A stretch of DNA of 64,000 nucleotides from Endozoicomonas sp965208385 (GTDB taxonomy: Bacteria > Pseudomonadota > Gammaproteobacteria > Pseudomonadales > Endozoicomonadaceae). A program made the position numbers and the translations under genes. The notes under the pieces are model-generated. The model was given only the letters and a program-made list of their open reading frames with translations. It did no database searches and had not been told where the DNA came from. Shown piece by piece: positions 53,345 to 63,035 of the stretch (its first letter is position 1; every line of letters begins with the position of its first letter). The stretch covers positions 62,001 through 126,000 of the forward strand of contig CBDBOO010000009.1 in NCBI GenBank assembly GCA_965208385.1. The letters are read 5' to 3'.

Positions 53345-54303
53345 AAAAATAAATGCTGCTCACCGGCCCATTGGGTGTTTCGTTGCAGAATGGCCTGTTG
53401 CGTCATAATGGCTGCTTGGGGTTGCTGCATATCCTGTAGTTTTTCAATAGTGGCATCGTGATACACAGGCAGAAGAGCTGAGGCCATCATAAAGTTTCGG
53501 CTGGATTCTGCACTGGAGCTCAGTGCTTGTAGAGCAGAACCCAGTGTCAGACTTCTTTGCAGTGATGCATTGTCTTTCAGAAGCTGCTGATCAAACCAGG
53601 CGGTGAGTTGAGGCTTTAACCAGGTAAATGCTTCTGTGCAGGTTAAGGATACTGGCTGACCTTTTCGATAGATTAAAGTACCAAATACTTCGGATGGGAA
53701 TTCCAGAGCCGTCATTATGTCCGCCGTATTGAACACGTCGTTGACAGTTTTGAATTTCAGGTCAATGCCAATCAAGGTGCATTCCTTGATGTAGTTTCGC
53801 CACGATTGAACCAGAGCTGAATTATTCTGAAACTGTTTCATAGCCGTGCTGCGTGCTTCCATTAAACGGGTCAGGCTGGAGAGATAACCGTTGCGGGTAA
53901 GCTTTGATGCATCTGTGGTGTGAAAGGCTTGCTCGAAGGTTTCGGTCAGTTTCCAGGTCAGGGTTGAAAGCATACTGGCAGTCAAAGCAATGCCAAACGG
54001 TACATTATCTACCTTGCGATTGGTGTCGGTGTACACGTCGTAAATATCCACATCGATGCCTTTGTATCTCATCCCGTTTGTGGGTAATCCGAACAGTGCT
54101 GAATAAATAATCAGACTTAACAGTAGGTGCTGAAAAGCTGGAAACTTCCCGGCCATTAATCCCTGTAAAACCAGATAAAAGACGCCAATAGTAAAACCAA
54201 TCTTAATGGTCATTAAAAAGTCGGGAGCACTCATAATCATCACTAACCCGTTCAGCACGGTGTAGAGAAAGTGAGCATCTCCGATGGAGTAAATGGTATC
54301 CAT
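53251..54303 (-). pseudogene. traG: TraG-type conjugation protein, N-terminal fragment ending in ISL3
   Basis: GGAG nine bases before the ATG at 54303 sets the start ('MDTIYSIGDAHFLYTVLNGL'). The product has several membrane segments ('IGFTIGVFYLVLQGLMAG', 'FQHLLLSLIIYSALFGLP') and the TraG_N region 'VDVYDVYTDT'-like 'GIDVDIYDVYTDTNRKVDNV' with 'VPFGIALTASMLSTLTW'. TraG of F-like and SXT/R391-like systems sits in the inner membrane, stabilises mating pairs and prevents self-transfer. After 'RNTQWAGEQHLF' the frame enters the ISL3 end and adds about 30 foreign residues. The large periplasmic C-terminal part is gone, so conjugation function is lost. Confidence 0.82.
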
Positions 54304-54320
54304 CAGTTGTAACTCCAAAA

Positions 54321-54700
54321 AAACTACTAAGTAGCAGCTATGTCTTGCGACAGAAGGGGTAGAGGTAGTAGTGCTACTATATTTGCCTACTATCAGCCTG
54401 ATTTGACCAAATTGCTGAGATTGAACTAGTAGTGATATTGTCATCGCTTGTAGGGGACAGCACAGGTGCATCTTATTTCTGTGTTATCAGTAGGGCGTTG
54501 GAACCCAATCCTGTGAGTCAGGTGGTAGTTAAAAAGCATCACTTTCAGGCGGGGTTTTCCGCATTACGTTTAGGACAGTAAAAATGATTTCGCACTACTA
54601 AATAGTAGAGAAACAGTACTTACATCATCATGAGGAAGTCAGACGGTGATAGATATTAGCTGATTAAAACCGTCTAAAAAGGCCAAATAGTAGTCATTTC
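54321..54700. promoter_or_regulatory. cluster of CTACTA/TAGTAG motifs upstream of traG
   Basis: At least five sites occur in this gene-free stretch: ACTACTAAGTAG (54323), GTAGTAGTGCTACTAT (54365), CCTACTATC (54386), CTAGTAGTGAT (54426) and CACTACTAAATAGTAG (54593), with another TAGTAG at about 54689. Several form short palindromes. They could be operators of a regulator controlling the transfer genes or the OTU gene. Confidence 0.4.
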
Positions 54701-54734
54701 GGTGTTAATACAACACTGTTTTAGAAAAAGAGCA

Positions 54735-57617
54735 CTATTTGAATTTTGCTTGCCAAGCAAGGACCAGAATGGTCAACAGCTTTGGGATTAACTCTGACGA
54801 ATAGAGCAACTGTATATTCTGGGCCGTTTCAGGAGGTTGAACTTGAGTGGCTAGAGAAGAAAGCAATGCTTGATTGTGTTCACTTAGGTCAACCACACTA
54901 TCCAGCTGATTAGCAGCCAGCCAGTGTCCCACACCATTATGAACGAGCATAATATCATTTGAAGAAAAGTCAGTCGGAAACTCAGAGTCAGAATTATTTA
55001 CGAGACTTTCAGAACCACTGCCGTCAGGGTTGTAAACCTGAAATGACACTTGCCCAGATTGGCTGTTGAAATAGAGAATGACTACACGTTTATTAAACAT
55101 CCAGGACAATAATCGAGCAAGCCCTGTATCTGCCCACTCTCCACTTTGAAGTTCAGCAATGAGTTGATCAAACTGCTCTCCAGCATAAGCCGGAAATTGG
55201 GTAACAACCTGATCATAGTTAGCGTGTAGCTGGTTAATCAAAACTGTATGAAGATCTGAGGTGTTTAACCCCAGCTGATAGGCGACGGCATGAAAGAAGC
55301 AGTGACCATCGTCGGGTGTAGAGTGAAGTTGAATATTATGGGCAAGTAGCAGTTGCTGTAATGCTTGATGATACAAAGGTAATAGTTCTGGAGATAGGTA
55401 ACCAGTTTCATGTTCATGAGGAGGATAAAATATTGGCTCTTTTAAATCTGCAGTTTCTGGTGCATAAACGCGTTGGTTGGGGATGGTTTTGTAATGCCTC
55501 AGTAGCTTAGCTGTGTCCGGATAAATGCTAGATAATTCATGTTGATATTTATTGTCTTTGCGTTGTACGACTTTAAAGCGCCCTTGAGTTTTCATCGCTT
55601 TAAGAAAGGCGGGATACCAAGGTTCAAATCCAGATGCCATAACGAATTTTAATGACGGAAATCCGGTTAAGAGATTAATAGTTTTGTCCAGAGATTTTTC
55701 TTCAAGATAACTGTAGCTCAGGTCAATCTGGGTGATCTTATGATTCTCATCATGTTTAAGAAAGTGCGCCAGGGCATCATTAGTGAGACCTAATGTGCTG
55801 AGATCGAGTGAACCAAAGCTTGCATCTTGATTTGTAGCCATTGGGTCTAATGTCGAATCACCTGTCGTAGAAATTCTATTTTGATATATTATTTCGTATT
55901 CTAGACTTTTATTAAATATTTGGGATTCTGTGTTGTTTTTGGAACTGACATCAGAAGAGATATCAAGGGTTTCAAAATTGCTTTCTAGGGGTGCGTTAGG
56001 TGGTGTTGCCTTTGTCTTTTTGACTGAGTAATAAGGTTTTGCCAGTTGAGGGCGTGGGTTAAATAAAATACGAGATAACTTGGTAGATATAGCAGGAATC
56101 TCAACAGCGTATTGAGCATCAGTACGTTTATAAATATTAAATTTGTTACTCTGACGAACATATAAGTAAAACTCTTTAAACCAAGGTTCAAAACCAGAAA
56201 CGATAATGTTTTTAATTTCGGTTTTTTCTAATTCAGAAAAAAAACGATCTCTTTTATTGTCCGCAGGAATCATACTCCAACTTAGGTCGACGGTTCTAAC
56301 ATTTTTGCAATCGTTACAGGCTTTCAAGTGTGAAAAAAGTTGGTCTGGATGGCTACTCATTGAAAGATCTAATGTTGTGAATGGGCTTTCAGGTTTTTTG
56401 TTTCGCTCACGGCTTTGTCGAAGAAATAAATTTGCCTGCTGAGATAATGACATTGGTGTCATAATGCGTATCTGGTTGCGACAAGAGTCTTCGTCATCAA
56501 CAGGGTGCTTGTTAATATCATGCAATCTGTCGTGAGGAATATGTTGTATTTCCATATTCCAGCCAGCAGTTTCAATAGTGTGGCGATTGAATAATGGCAT
56601 TCCATAAGCCGTTACGTACATCATATCAACGCTACCTGACTCAGCGACTTGTTGGAACACTTGCAAAGCAGGATAACTGCCGGTCATAACCTCATGTGAC
56701 AAGAGACCTTGAGCTACAACTATTACTAGATTTTCATTTTCAGTAAACTGTTTTATTATCTTTCCAGCTCTTGCTGCATCCTCAACGTGAAAAGAGATAT
56801 CAGGGAATTTCGTTTTAGCTGCCTCAATTAATTTTCTATTGATGTCGATGCCGCATACAGTTACTGGTACTTCTAATTTTTGTCGTAGCCTAGCACGACC
56901 AGCAAAGCACTCCACCCCCTGTGCGCAGCCAAGAAAAATGAGTGTAATACCATGTTGAGCTTTTTGTAGATAGGAGGGGTTTGACTGGACTGTAGCAATC
57001 ATATGGTTAAGTATAACAAAACACATGTTTATATGAAATTCACTAACTCTCGGAATGTAATTTCCTGTAGCAAGAGGAGAGTAATCTCTTATGGTTCGGT
57101 CTAATGTAATCGGATTTATTTCTGATAGTGAGTGGGCTAAATCCGTTTCACTTTTTGTTGCTAGCCCCAAGTGAAGCATCTGATCTGCAATTTTCATAGG
57201 GCCTTCAGTCATCATGCGCTTAGGGATGAAGGTAATATATGAGCTGTCAATAAAGTACATTACAAAAAATGAAAGTTTATAAGTGTGGCCCATATCTGGC
57301 GTATACGTCCTTGGATCTTTATCAAATAGTAAATAGTCAATTGAGCTCACTTCTTTATTGAAAAAATTAAGCAAGTATTTCCCAGGAGGTACGAAGTGAG
57401 TTATTTGGATTGCGTCGTTGAAACTATGATAATCTTTGGACGGAATCACTGTTTGAATATCTTCAGACAATATGGATGCCAAAGTAATCCAAGGATTTGA
57501 GTATATGCTATCTAACTCTTTTTCTGACAGTAAACCGCTATAAACTGGCACTTTAAACCAAGCAGCTATGATCAAGACTAAAATCAGTATTGGTTTGGAT
57601 GAGCACTCACTGAGCAT
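54735..57617 (-). CDS. secreted OTU-domain protein with repeat and methyltransferase-like regions
   Basis: The 960-residue product begins with a hydrophobic signal-like stretch ('KPILILVLIIAAWFKVPVYS'), after a good GAGGG ribosome-binding site. Residues ~220-360 resemble a Rossmann methyltransferase ('TLIFLGCAQGVECFAGRARL', 'VTVCGIDINRKLIEAAKTKF'), though the glycine loop is atypical. Two ~100-residue repeats follow, each with a 'LDLS' strand and 'SGFEPW' motif, resembling leucine-rich-repeat ends. The C-terminal OTU cysteine protease domain has Asp770 and Cys773 in 'DDGHCFFHAVAYQLGL' and His898 in 'NGVGHWLAA'. OTU proteases cut ubiquitin chains; in bacteria they are usually injected or secreted effectors acting on host cells. 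No close operon partner; the neighbours are IS elements and traG. Confidence 0.87.
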   Translation of the reverse strand: MLSECSSKPILILVLIIAAWFKVPVYSGLLSEKELDSIYSNPWITLASILSEDIQTVIPSKDYHSFNDAIQITHFVPPGKYLLNFFNKEVSSIDYLLFDKDPRTYTPDMGHTYKLSFFVMYFIDSSYITFIPKRMMTEGPMKIADQMLHLGLATKSETDLAHSLSEINPITLDRTIRDYSPLATGNYIPRVSEFHINMCFVILNHMIATVQSNPSYLQKAQHGITLIFLGCAQGVECFAGRARLRQKLEVPVTVCGIDINRKLIEAAKTKFPDISFHVEDAARAGKIIKQFTENENLVIVVAQGLLSHEVMTGSYPALQVFQQVAESGSVDMMYVTAYGMPLFNRHTIETAGWNMEIQHIPHDRLHDINKHPVDDEDSCRNQIRIMTPMSLSQQANLFLRQSRERNKKPESPFTTLDLSMSSHPDQLFSHLKACNDCKNVRTVDLSWSMIPADNKRDRFFSELEKTEIKNIIVSGFEPWFKEFYLYVRQSNKFNIYKRTDAQYAVEIPAISTKLSRILFNPRPQLAKPYYSVKKTKATPPNAPLESNFETLDISSDVSSKNNTESQIFNKSLEYEIIYQNRISTTGDSTLDPMATNQDASFGSLDLSTLGLTNDALAHFLKHDENHKITQIDLSYSYLEEKSLDKTINLLTGFPSLKFVMASGFEPWYPAFLKAMKTQGRFKVVQRKDNKYQHELSSIYPDTAKLLRHYKTIPNQRVYAPETADLKEPIFYPPHEHETGYLSPELLPLYHQALQQLLLAHNIQLHSTPDDGHCFFHAVAYQLGLNTSDLHTVLINQLHANYDQVVTQFPAYAGEQFDQLIAELQSGEWADTGLARLLSWMFNKRVVILYFNSQSGQVSFQVYNPDGSGSESLVNNSDSEFPTDFSSNDIMLVHNGVGHWLAANQLDSVVDLSEHNQALLSSLATQVQPPETAQNIQLLYSSELIPKLLTILVLAWQAKFK

Positions 57618-57807
57618 GACGCACCCTCAAAATAACTACGAATTACTTGAGTGATCAAATATAGACAAGTATGAATAAGGGGGAGGCAGTTAAGGTCGTG
57701 GAGATTCTTAATGTGGTTGGTAAACAGGAGATGTAGAGGGTTCAAATAAATATATGGCTGTCCTCACTCAATTATTCCAATTATTTTCCATTTCCGAATT
57801 CTAATTA
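57618..57807. other. leader of OTU gene and partial MITE end
   Basis: No gene. It should hold the promoter of the OTU gene (minus strand), but I see no strong boxes. Bases 57787-57806 match one end of the IS630-type MITE, and the ISNCY element begins immediately after, probably inserted in that MITE. Confidence 0.5.
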
Positions 57808-59250
57808 GTGCCTGTCCGAAAACCCTAAGCCCTTGAAAATCAGGGCTTGAAGCCCAATATAGATACTGAAGTTTTCAACTACCGGCTGTTATTTTCAAAA
57901 ATTATGCGTAAACCAATTAATCCACAGTTACATTTGGGTGAAGTCGACATCTCTGCCATCCAGTTCGACCCTCGCTCTCGGGACGATATTCCACGTATTT
58001 TAAGAGGATTGCAGCACCTTTATATAAATACCGATTTACGACAAGCGGTCTTCCTTGCACTTGAAAAAATGATTCCGGAAGCTGTGGACAAAAAGAATGG
58101 TCGTCCAGGGATGGATCTCTGGAGAATACTGGTCTTTGGAACACTTCGGCTGGTGATTAATTGTGATTTTGACCGCCTGCGTGAATTGGCTAACGAGCAT
58201 GGAAAACTCCGGCAAATATTAGGTCATGGACCTTATGACGAGTACCAATATCGCCTGCAAACCCTACAGGACAATATTTCGCTTTTTACACCGGAAGTTC
58301 TTGATGAGATCAGCCAGATTGCTGTCTCTGCCGGGCATGAGCTGGTAAAAAAAAATATGAACGGCTACAGGGCCGTTGCGATTCCTTTGTCGTAAAAACC
58401 AATGTGAGATATCCAACGGACATCGGCTTGTTAGAGGAAGCCTGTCGTAAAACGATCGAGACAGCCACGGTTCTGGCAGCAGAGAAGCAGTTAACCGCCT
58501 GGAGACAGTCCGCAGAGCTACAGAAACAACATAAAAAACGGTACAACAAACTTCGCAGACTTAAGCACTCGACCTCTTCCAGTAAAGTGCAAAAGCAGGC
58601 TTGTCAGGACAAAGTAGATGATGCCTACATTTATTACCTGAATCGCAGTCAGAAAATAGCAAAAAAAGCAGAACTAACATTATCTCTACTGGAGAATAAG
58701 GGTGTTGATAAGGATCGACTGATAGCCCTGAAGCGTTGGATCAGCTGCATTCACTATCAGGTTGGTCTGACCTGCCGACGTGTTTTTGATGATGAAAAAA
58801 TACCTCATTCTGAAAAAATATTCTCATTCCATGAGCCTCATACTGAATGGATTAGCAAAGGTAAAGCGGGTGTTCCCGTTGAGCTGGGGCTGCGTGTGTG
58901 TGTATTACAGGACCAATTTGGCTTCACTCTGAACCATCAAGTCATGCAAAAAGAAACCGACGACAAAGTGACGGTATCTATGGCAGAGGGAGCCAAAAAA
59001 CGCTTCCCTGATCTGACTCAGGCCAGTTACGACAAAGGATTCTGGAGTCCGGCAAATTTAGTGGCTTTGGAGGCCTTTTTGGATCTGGCTGTTCTTCCCA
59101 AAAAGGGCAAACTGTCGGCTGAAGATAAAAAGCGCGAATATCATCCTGAGTTTGTTCGAGCAAAGCGAAAACATTCGGCTGTAGAGTCAGATATCAATGC
59201 ATTGGAAGTCCATGGTCTTGATAAATGTCCGGACGAAGGGCTGATCGGCT

Positions 59251-60643
59251 GGGTGTGTGGCTTGAATAATGTCAGGCATGCAGGTTGTGAGCCACTGGAA
59301 ACCCGTAGCGATCCATCTTCGACCAGAAAGCATCCCAATAACCCGTTGACTTCGCCAGAGCTCGTAATGTTAATAGCATTGACGCCCCTTGTTCCTTCCA
59401 TCGCATGCCTGACTTACACATGCGCTGCTTAACCAGCGTTTTGCAAGCAGCTTCTGTTACACCAGAACCAATTGGTAACTTGTTTTCCAACGCTTCTGGA
59501 TAAATCATTTGGTGCCAGTGATTTTTGAAATAAGTTCTGGCTTTATCCAGTTTTTCTTTAGAAACAAGACGTTTATTCCCGGGAGCTGCTTTCTTTAATT
59601 CCAACCATAAACGTTTTGCCTTACCAGGGGTGTTTTTTAATTCGTGCAGTGTTGATCTTAACCAGGCTTTGCGTTCATTCTGCATTTTTTTACCCGGATA
59701 TATAGCTTCTGCCGCTTCTGCCACATATTCGCTAACGTGATAAAAATCCAGAATTTGAATCGATGTAACAGGCTCAAGAAACGTCCAATTATCTGGCGCC
59801 CCATCAGCAACTCCAACGTAAGTGGCATCAGGAAAACGAGACTTCATTTTCTCAATGTCAGAAGAGAACCGCCTTATAAAAGTTTCTTTTCCGTATTCGG
59901 GGGCAGCGGCAGCGTACACCGTGTGCATTCGATTTCCTTCTTCATCATAAAGCGCAATAGTTCCGCACATTGCAATTCTGTAGCCCTCTTTATAAAGCAA
60001 GTTTGCACCATCCAGCCCCAAGCTAACTGTGGCTACTGGCTCGGGTAAATCCGGTAATTCATAAGTCCAGGATTCTTCTTTGGCCTGAGCAATACTGGCA
60101 ACAACTTCTGCCAGGTCTTTAGCGGTTCTTCGATGGATTTTACGTCCGTGGTTTCTTAGAAAATCTTGCTCTACTTCAGTGGAAGGCATGTGGGCAAACT
60201 TCCAACTGACCATGCAGGCATGTCGCGGGGTTGAATTAACAACAATTCGTGCAGATTGATCAAGGGGACAATAAATAGCACCGCCTTCACGACTTTGATA
60301 GATAAAACGATTGACCCTAACCGCTCCCCATGGAGTTTCATAAACCTTCAATTCTTTTTTACTTTTACTGGTCAACCGAACATTGCCAAGCGTAATGGGA
60401 GAACCGTCAGTATCAAGCCACTCAAGTTGCTTTTTTGTTCCCAGTTGTCCCGCTTCATTTAAGGCATCTTGCAAATGATTTTCGAAATCCACCATTGAGC
60501 GATTGTGCGGGATTTTGATAACGATTTCTGTGATTTCATCGTTGGATGAAAGGACTGAGCTGTACATATTTCTCAACGCCAAAAAGCCTATACGACCATA
60601 CTAGTGTAGTCGTTTTTCTTGACATTGTTTAAATCACACACCC
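59251..60643 (-). mobile_element. ISKra4 family element, copy 2, 8-bp target duplication
   Basis: Length 1393 bp, same ends as copy 1. GATCGGCT flanks it at 59243-59250 and 60644-60651. The target is the ISNCY transposase gene near its 3' end. Confidence 0.95.
59272..60582 (-). CDS. ISKra4 family transposase, copy 2
   Basis: A complete 436-residue protein identical to copy 1, with 'SLGLDGANLLYKEGYR', 'VGVADGAPDNWTFLE' and 'IGSGVTEAACKTLVKQRM'. The only base change I noticed between the two elements is in the leader (TACTAGTG against TAATAGTG near 60600). Its presence in a different IS shows recent movement. Confidence 0.92.
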   Translation of the reverse strand: MALRNMYSSVLSSNDEITEIVIKIPHNRSMVDFENHLQDALNEAGQLGTKKQLEWLDTDGSPITLGNVRLTSKSKKELKVYETPWGAVRVNRFIYQSREGGAIYCPLDQSARIVVNSTPRHACMVSWKFAHMPSTEVEQDFLRNHGRKIHRRTAKDLAEVVASIAQAKEESWTYELPDLPEPVATVSLGLDGANLLYKEGYRIAMCGTIALYDEEGNRMHTVYAAAAPEYGKETFIRRFSSDIEKMKSRFPDATYVGVADGAPDNWTFLEPVTSIQILDFYHVSEYVAEAAEAIYPGKKMQNERKAWLRSTLHELKNTPGKAKRLWLELKKAAPGNKRLVSKEKLDKARTYFKNHWHQMIYPEALENKLPIGSGVTEAACKTLVKQRMCKSGMRWKEQGASMLLTLRALAKSTGYWDAFWSKMDRYGFPVAHNLHA

Positions 60644-61041
60644 GATCGGCTTTAAACGACATGTAGCTCTTGCTGTTTTGGGGAGCAACTTGCATAGATT
60701 GGGCAAGCTCTTGCAAGAGCAAGACCGGAAAAAGTTGCGACTCGCAGGCTGAAATACGGAAGTGAGTTCAATTTTACAAAAATCACGGCAGCGTGAGGAT
60801 GCCACTTAATCAAAAAAGACAAATTCTAAGGGAATTTCTCTGGATTTGTTGAAAAATTAACCTTCAAAAACGAGCTGGTTGATTTTCAATCAATTACGGC
60901 AAGGGTGAAGGTCATCATGCGTTAAGTTTTAAGGGTTTTCGGACAGGCACTAAATAACAGGAATGGGGCAATTACGCGGATTTATTGGCGGTTACCCTGT
61001 AGCTATAATCATCTTTGTGGCGAATCGGATAACTCGAAAGC

Positions 61042-62949
61042 TCATTCCTTATCTGAATCGCCCTTTACCTGACAGAGAGGATTTTTAACGATAAATATAG
61101 TCAATCTTGGAATTTCTCCCTGGGCCTGACAGGGGGCTACCAGTACCTGAGGATTAGATTCTATAGACAACGTTCCTGCTTCCCCCGTCATAATGACACC
61201 ACCCAGCTCGTGGATCGGAGGTTGGAACGCTGACGTCTCCAGAGAGAGCTGAATAGCTTGAGCCAATTGAGAATCATCAGTCTGGTCATAGTTGAATTCC
61301 GATGGCAACTGAACCAGAGATTCTTGTTGCTGTCGCATTTGTGACAGTTGTCGCTGGGTAAAAAGTTTTTCTGCAACCAATTTTCCGCTAAGCAGCAGTC
61401 TTTGAAGTTGTATTTTCACGGCTTCTACACTCCCGGCATTGTTCAGCTCCGGGAACTCTTCAAGCAGTAACCGGGCGACAGCCAGTGACGGATCCTGCGG
61501 AGCATCAAGGAAAAGTTTTTGAAGGTATTCGGCGATGGCATTCTGTATCAAAGTGACATTAGGACTCATTACCCCTTCAGCCCTCTGTTCATTAGTGGTC
61601 ACCAGTAATAGACCGGCAATGGCCTGTTCCAGATTCTCCGGTTGGGCCAGATAGCTGTACAGCGTTTCGGGCACCCATTCCAACAAGGCGTGCATAACCT
61701 GATAGCCATGAAGCTGAATAATCCTGTTCAACAACTTCAACAACCGAGGGTGGGCAAAGAGTGCCAGCAACCGGTTGATGTACTCAGATCCGGTGCTCTG
61801 ATCGGGTATCTCATTCTGAATCTGGGGAAGAGCTGCTAAAAACTGGCTGGCCAGTACCAGAAGCTCATTGACCTGGAAAGAATCACAGGCATTGTCAGCA
61901 TGACTGATCATTGCCAGCCAGTTCGAATTTCTCTGGAGAATACGCAGAAGAGTCCAGGCCACAGATTCAGCCTGAATACCCCCCGGAAGCCGACCATGCC
62001 GTCTTTGCCAGGAAGACAGGTATACAACCAGAGCATCGAGAAGAGGCTGCAATTGCTCATCCAACAACGTCATCACTGGCAGATTCCATTGTGCCGGATC
62101 GGTGGAAACGACGATGGCCAGGGCAATCACCGAGCCACCTTCCAACAGATGAACCAAATGAGTATTTTGCGCGAGCACGCCTTGCACCGTATTGACTTGC
62201 ACCGAATTACTGCCATTGATGACCCCTGAAGCCAACAGGGGAATCAAAGCCGGTGACAGGCTGTTCATCTCAATGACTAGGTCGACAAATGTATCGCTAT
62301 TTATCAGCTGATCTATCTGCCCAAACAGGCCAATATTTTTTTCAAGGCAATACTTCAGTAACCGGTATAGTTGATCCACCTGAAGACGGTTTAGAAACAA
62401 GGTCATTCCCGGCAGGCTCTGCATTCTCAACAACAATTGTATAAACTGGTTGTGCTCTGACAGACTGCCAGTCTGTGAGTCACTAGTCATCAGCCGATTC
62501 AGAGCTTCCAGTAATACTGGTTTGTCACGAAACTCCTCGAGTAGTTTCTCTATTGTCAACGCCTGTGACTGACGGAAGTTGGTCTGTCTCAACCACTGCA
62601 GTAAATTCGGGTGATTTTCCTCCCAGGCCCTCTCCATATCCTGTTGGATTTTCAACAGAGGCCATACCGGCTCAAACCGGAGGTAGTCGGGAATCAGATT
62701 CTCCGTTCTGGTCTTGAGCCAGTGAGGAAGTAAGGAGTAGGGAGCGTCCTTCCCGGTTATCTTGAGCAGGGACAGGCTGAGCAGATCCAGTATCTGCCAT
62801 TCAAGAGGCATAGCCAGCCCGGCCGGGCTGAAAGCCAAAAGAAGAAGCAAGGCTGCTGCTTTATTTGATCGATTGTTCGCTTTGTTTTTCTTGTTCAATA
62901 CCATCACCCGAACATGTGTCCGAGCGCAAAGCATAGTCAAGAAATCCAT
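61042..62949 (-). CDS. secreted helical protein with C-terminal ubiquitin-interacting motif
   Basis: The 635-residue frame opens at 62949, but Met 62904 ('MVLNKKNKANNRSNK') gives a cleaner signal peptide: basic segment, 'AAALLLLLAFSPAGLA', then 'MPLEW'. Neither start has a strong ribosome-binding site. Residues ~50-540 look like a helical-repeat solenoid of unknown family ('LLSLSLLKITGKDAPYSLLP', 'LIDQLINSDTFVDLVIEM' type segments). Residues 558-572, 'DDSQLAQAIQLSLET', fit the ubiquitin-interacting motif pattern: acidic start, Leu562, Ala565, Ser569, then acidic Glu571. UIMs are short helices that bind ubiquitin and are essentially eukaryotic. The last ~60 residues are unrecognised. A role in binding host ubiquitin is inferred from this motif alone. 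Confidence 0.8.
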   Translation of the reverse strand: MDFLTMLCARTHVRVMVLNKKNKANNRSNKAAALLLLLAFSPAGLAMPLEWQILDLLSLSLLKITGKDAPYSLLPHWLKTRTENLIPDYLRFEPVWPLLKIQQDMERAWEENHPNLLQWLRQTNFRQSQALTIEKLLEEFRDKPVLLEALNRLMTSDSQTGSLSEHNQFIQLLLRMQSLPGMTLFLNRLQVDQLYRLLKYCLEKNIGLFGQIDQLINSDTFVDLVIEMNSLSPALIPLLASGVINGSNSVQVNTVQGVLAQNTHLVHLLEGGSVIALAIVVSTDPAQWNLPVMTLLDEQLQPLLDALVVYLSSWQRRHGRLPGGIQAESVAWTLLRILQRNSNWLAMISHADNACDSFQVNELLVLASQFLAALPQIQNEIPDQSTGSEYINRLLALFAHPRLLKLLNRIIQLHGYQVMHALLEWVPETLYSYLAQPENLEQAIAGLLLVTTNEQRAEGVMSPNVTLIQNAIAEYLQKLFLDAPQDPSLAVARLLLEEFPELNNAGSVEAVKIQLQRLLLSGKLVAEKLFTQRQLSQMRQQQESLVQLPSEFNYDQTDDSQLAQAIQLSLETSAFQPPIHELGGVIMTGEAGTLSIESNPQVLVAPCQAQGEIPRLTIFIVKNPLCQVKGDSDKE

Positions 62950-63035
62950 AATGATGATTTTCTTACACCCGGATACGATCCTGTACTCTAACCGTGTCGG
63001 AAGGGAACTTTATGGCTCTACCCTAGACTAAACTG

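Larger units (their letters stand above)
57847..60752 (+). pseudogene. ISNCY family transposase, frameshifted and split
   Basis: The first part (57847-58395) contains 'RKPINPQLHLGEVDISAIQF', 'SRDDIPRILRGLQHLY' and 'NGRPGMDLWRILVFGTLRLV', typical of the ISNCY group. At an A9 run (58347-58355) the frame changes; the correct reading continues 'YERLQGRCDSFVVKTNVRYP' and runs to 59250 ('GLRVCVLQDQFGFTLNHQVM'). There the ISKra4 interrupts it. After the insertion it resumes at 60652 with 'FKRHVALAVLGSNLHRLGKL' and ends at 60752. Apart from the A-run and the insertion the gene is well preserved. Confidence 0.87.
57808..60950 (+). mobile_element. ISNCY family element carrying ISKra4 copy 2
   Basis: The inverted ends GTGCCTGTCCGAAAACCCT (57808) and the complement ending 60950 bound the element. 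Without the ISKra4 and one duplication it is about 1.74 kb. TTA before and TAA after the element may be remnants of a short target duplication. Confidence 0.85.

Noticed and set aside
56820..56950. Confident assignment of a SAM methyltransferase domain in the OTU protein
   Set aside because: The fold-like pattern is visible, but the glycine-rich loop is atypical and no catalytic motif could be confirmed.
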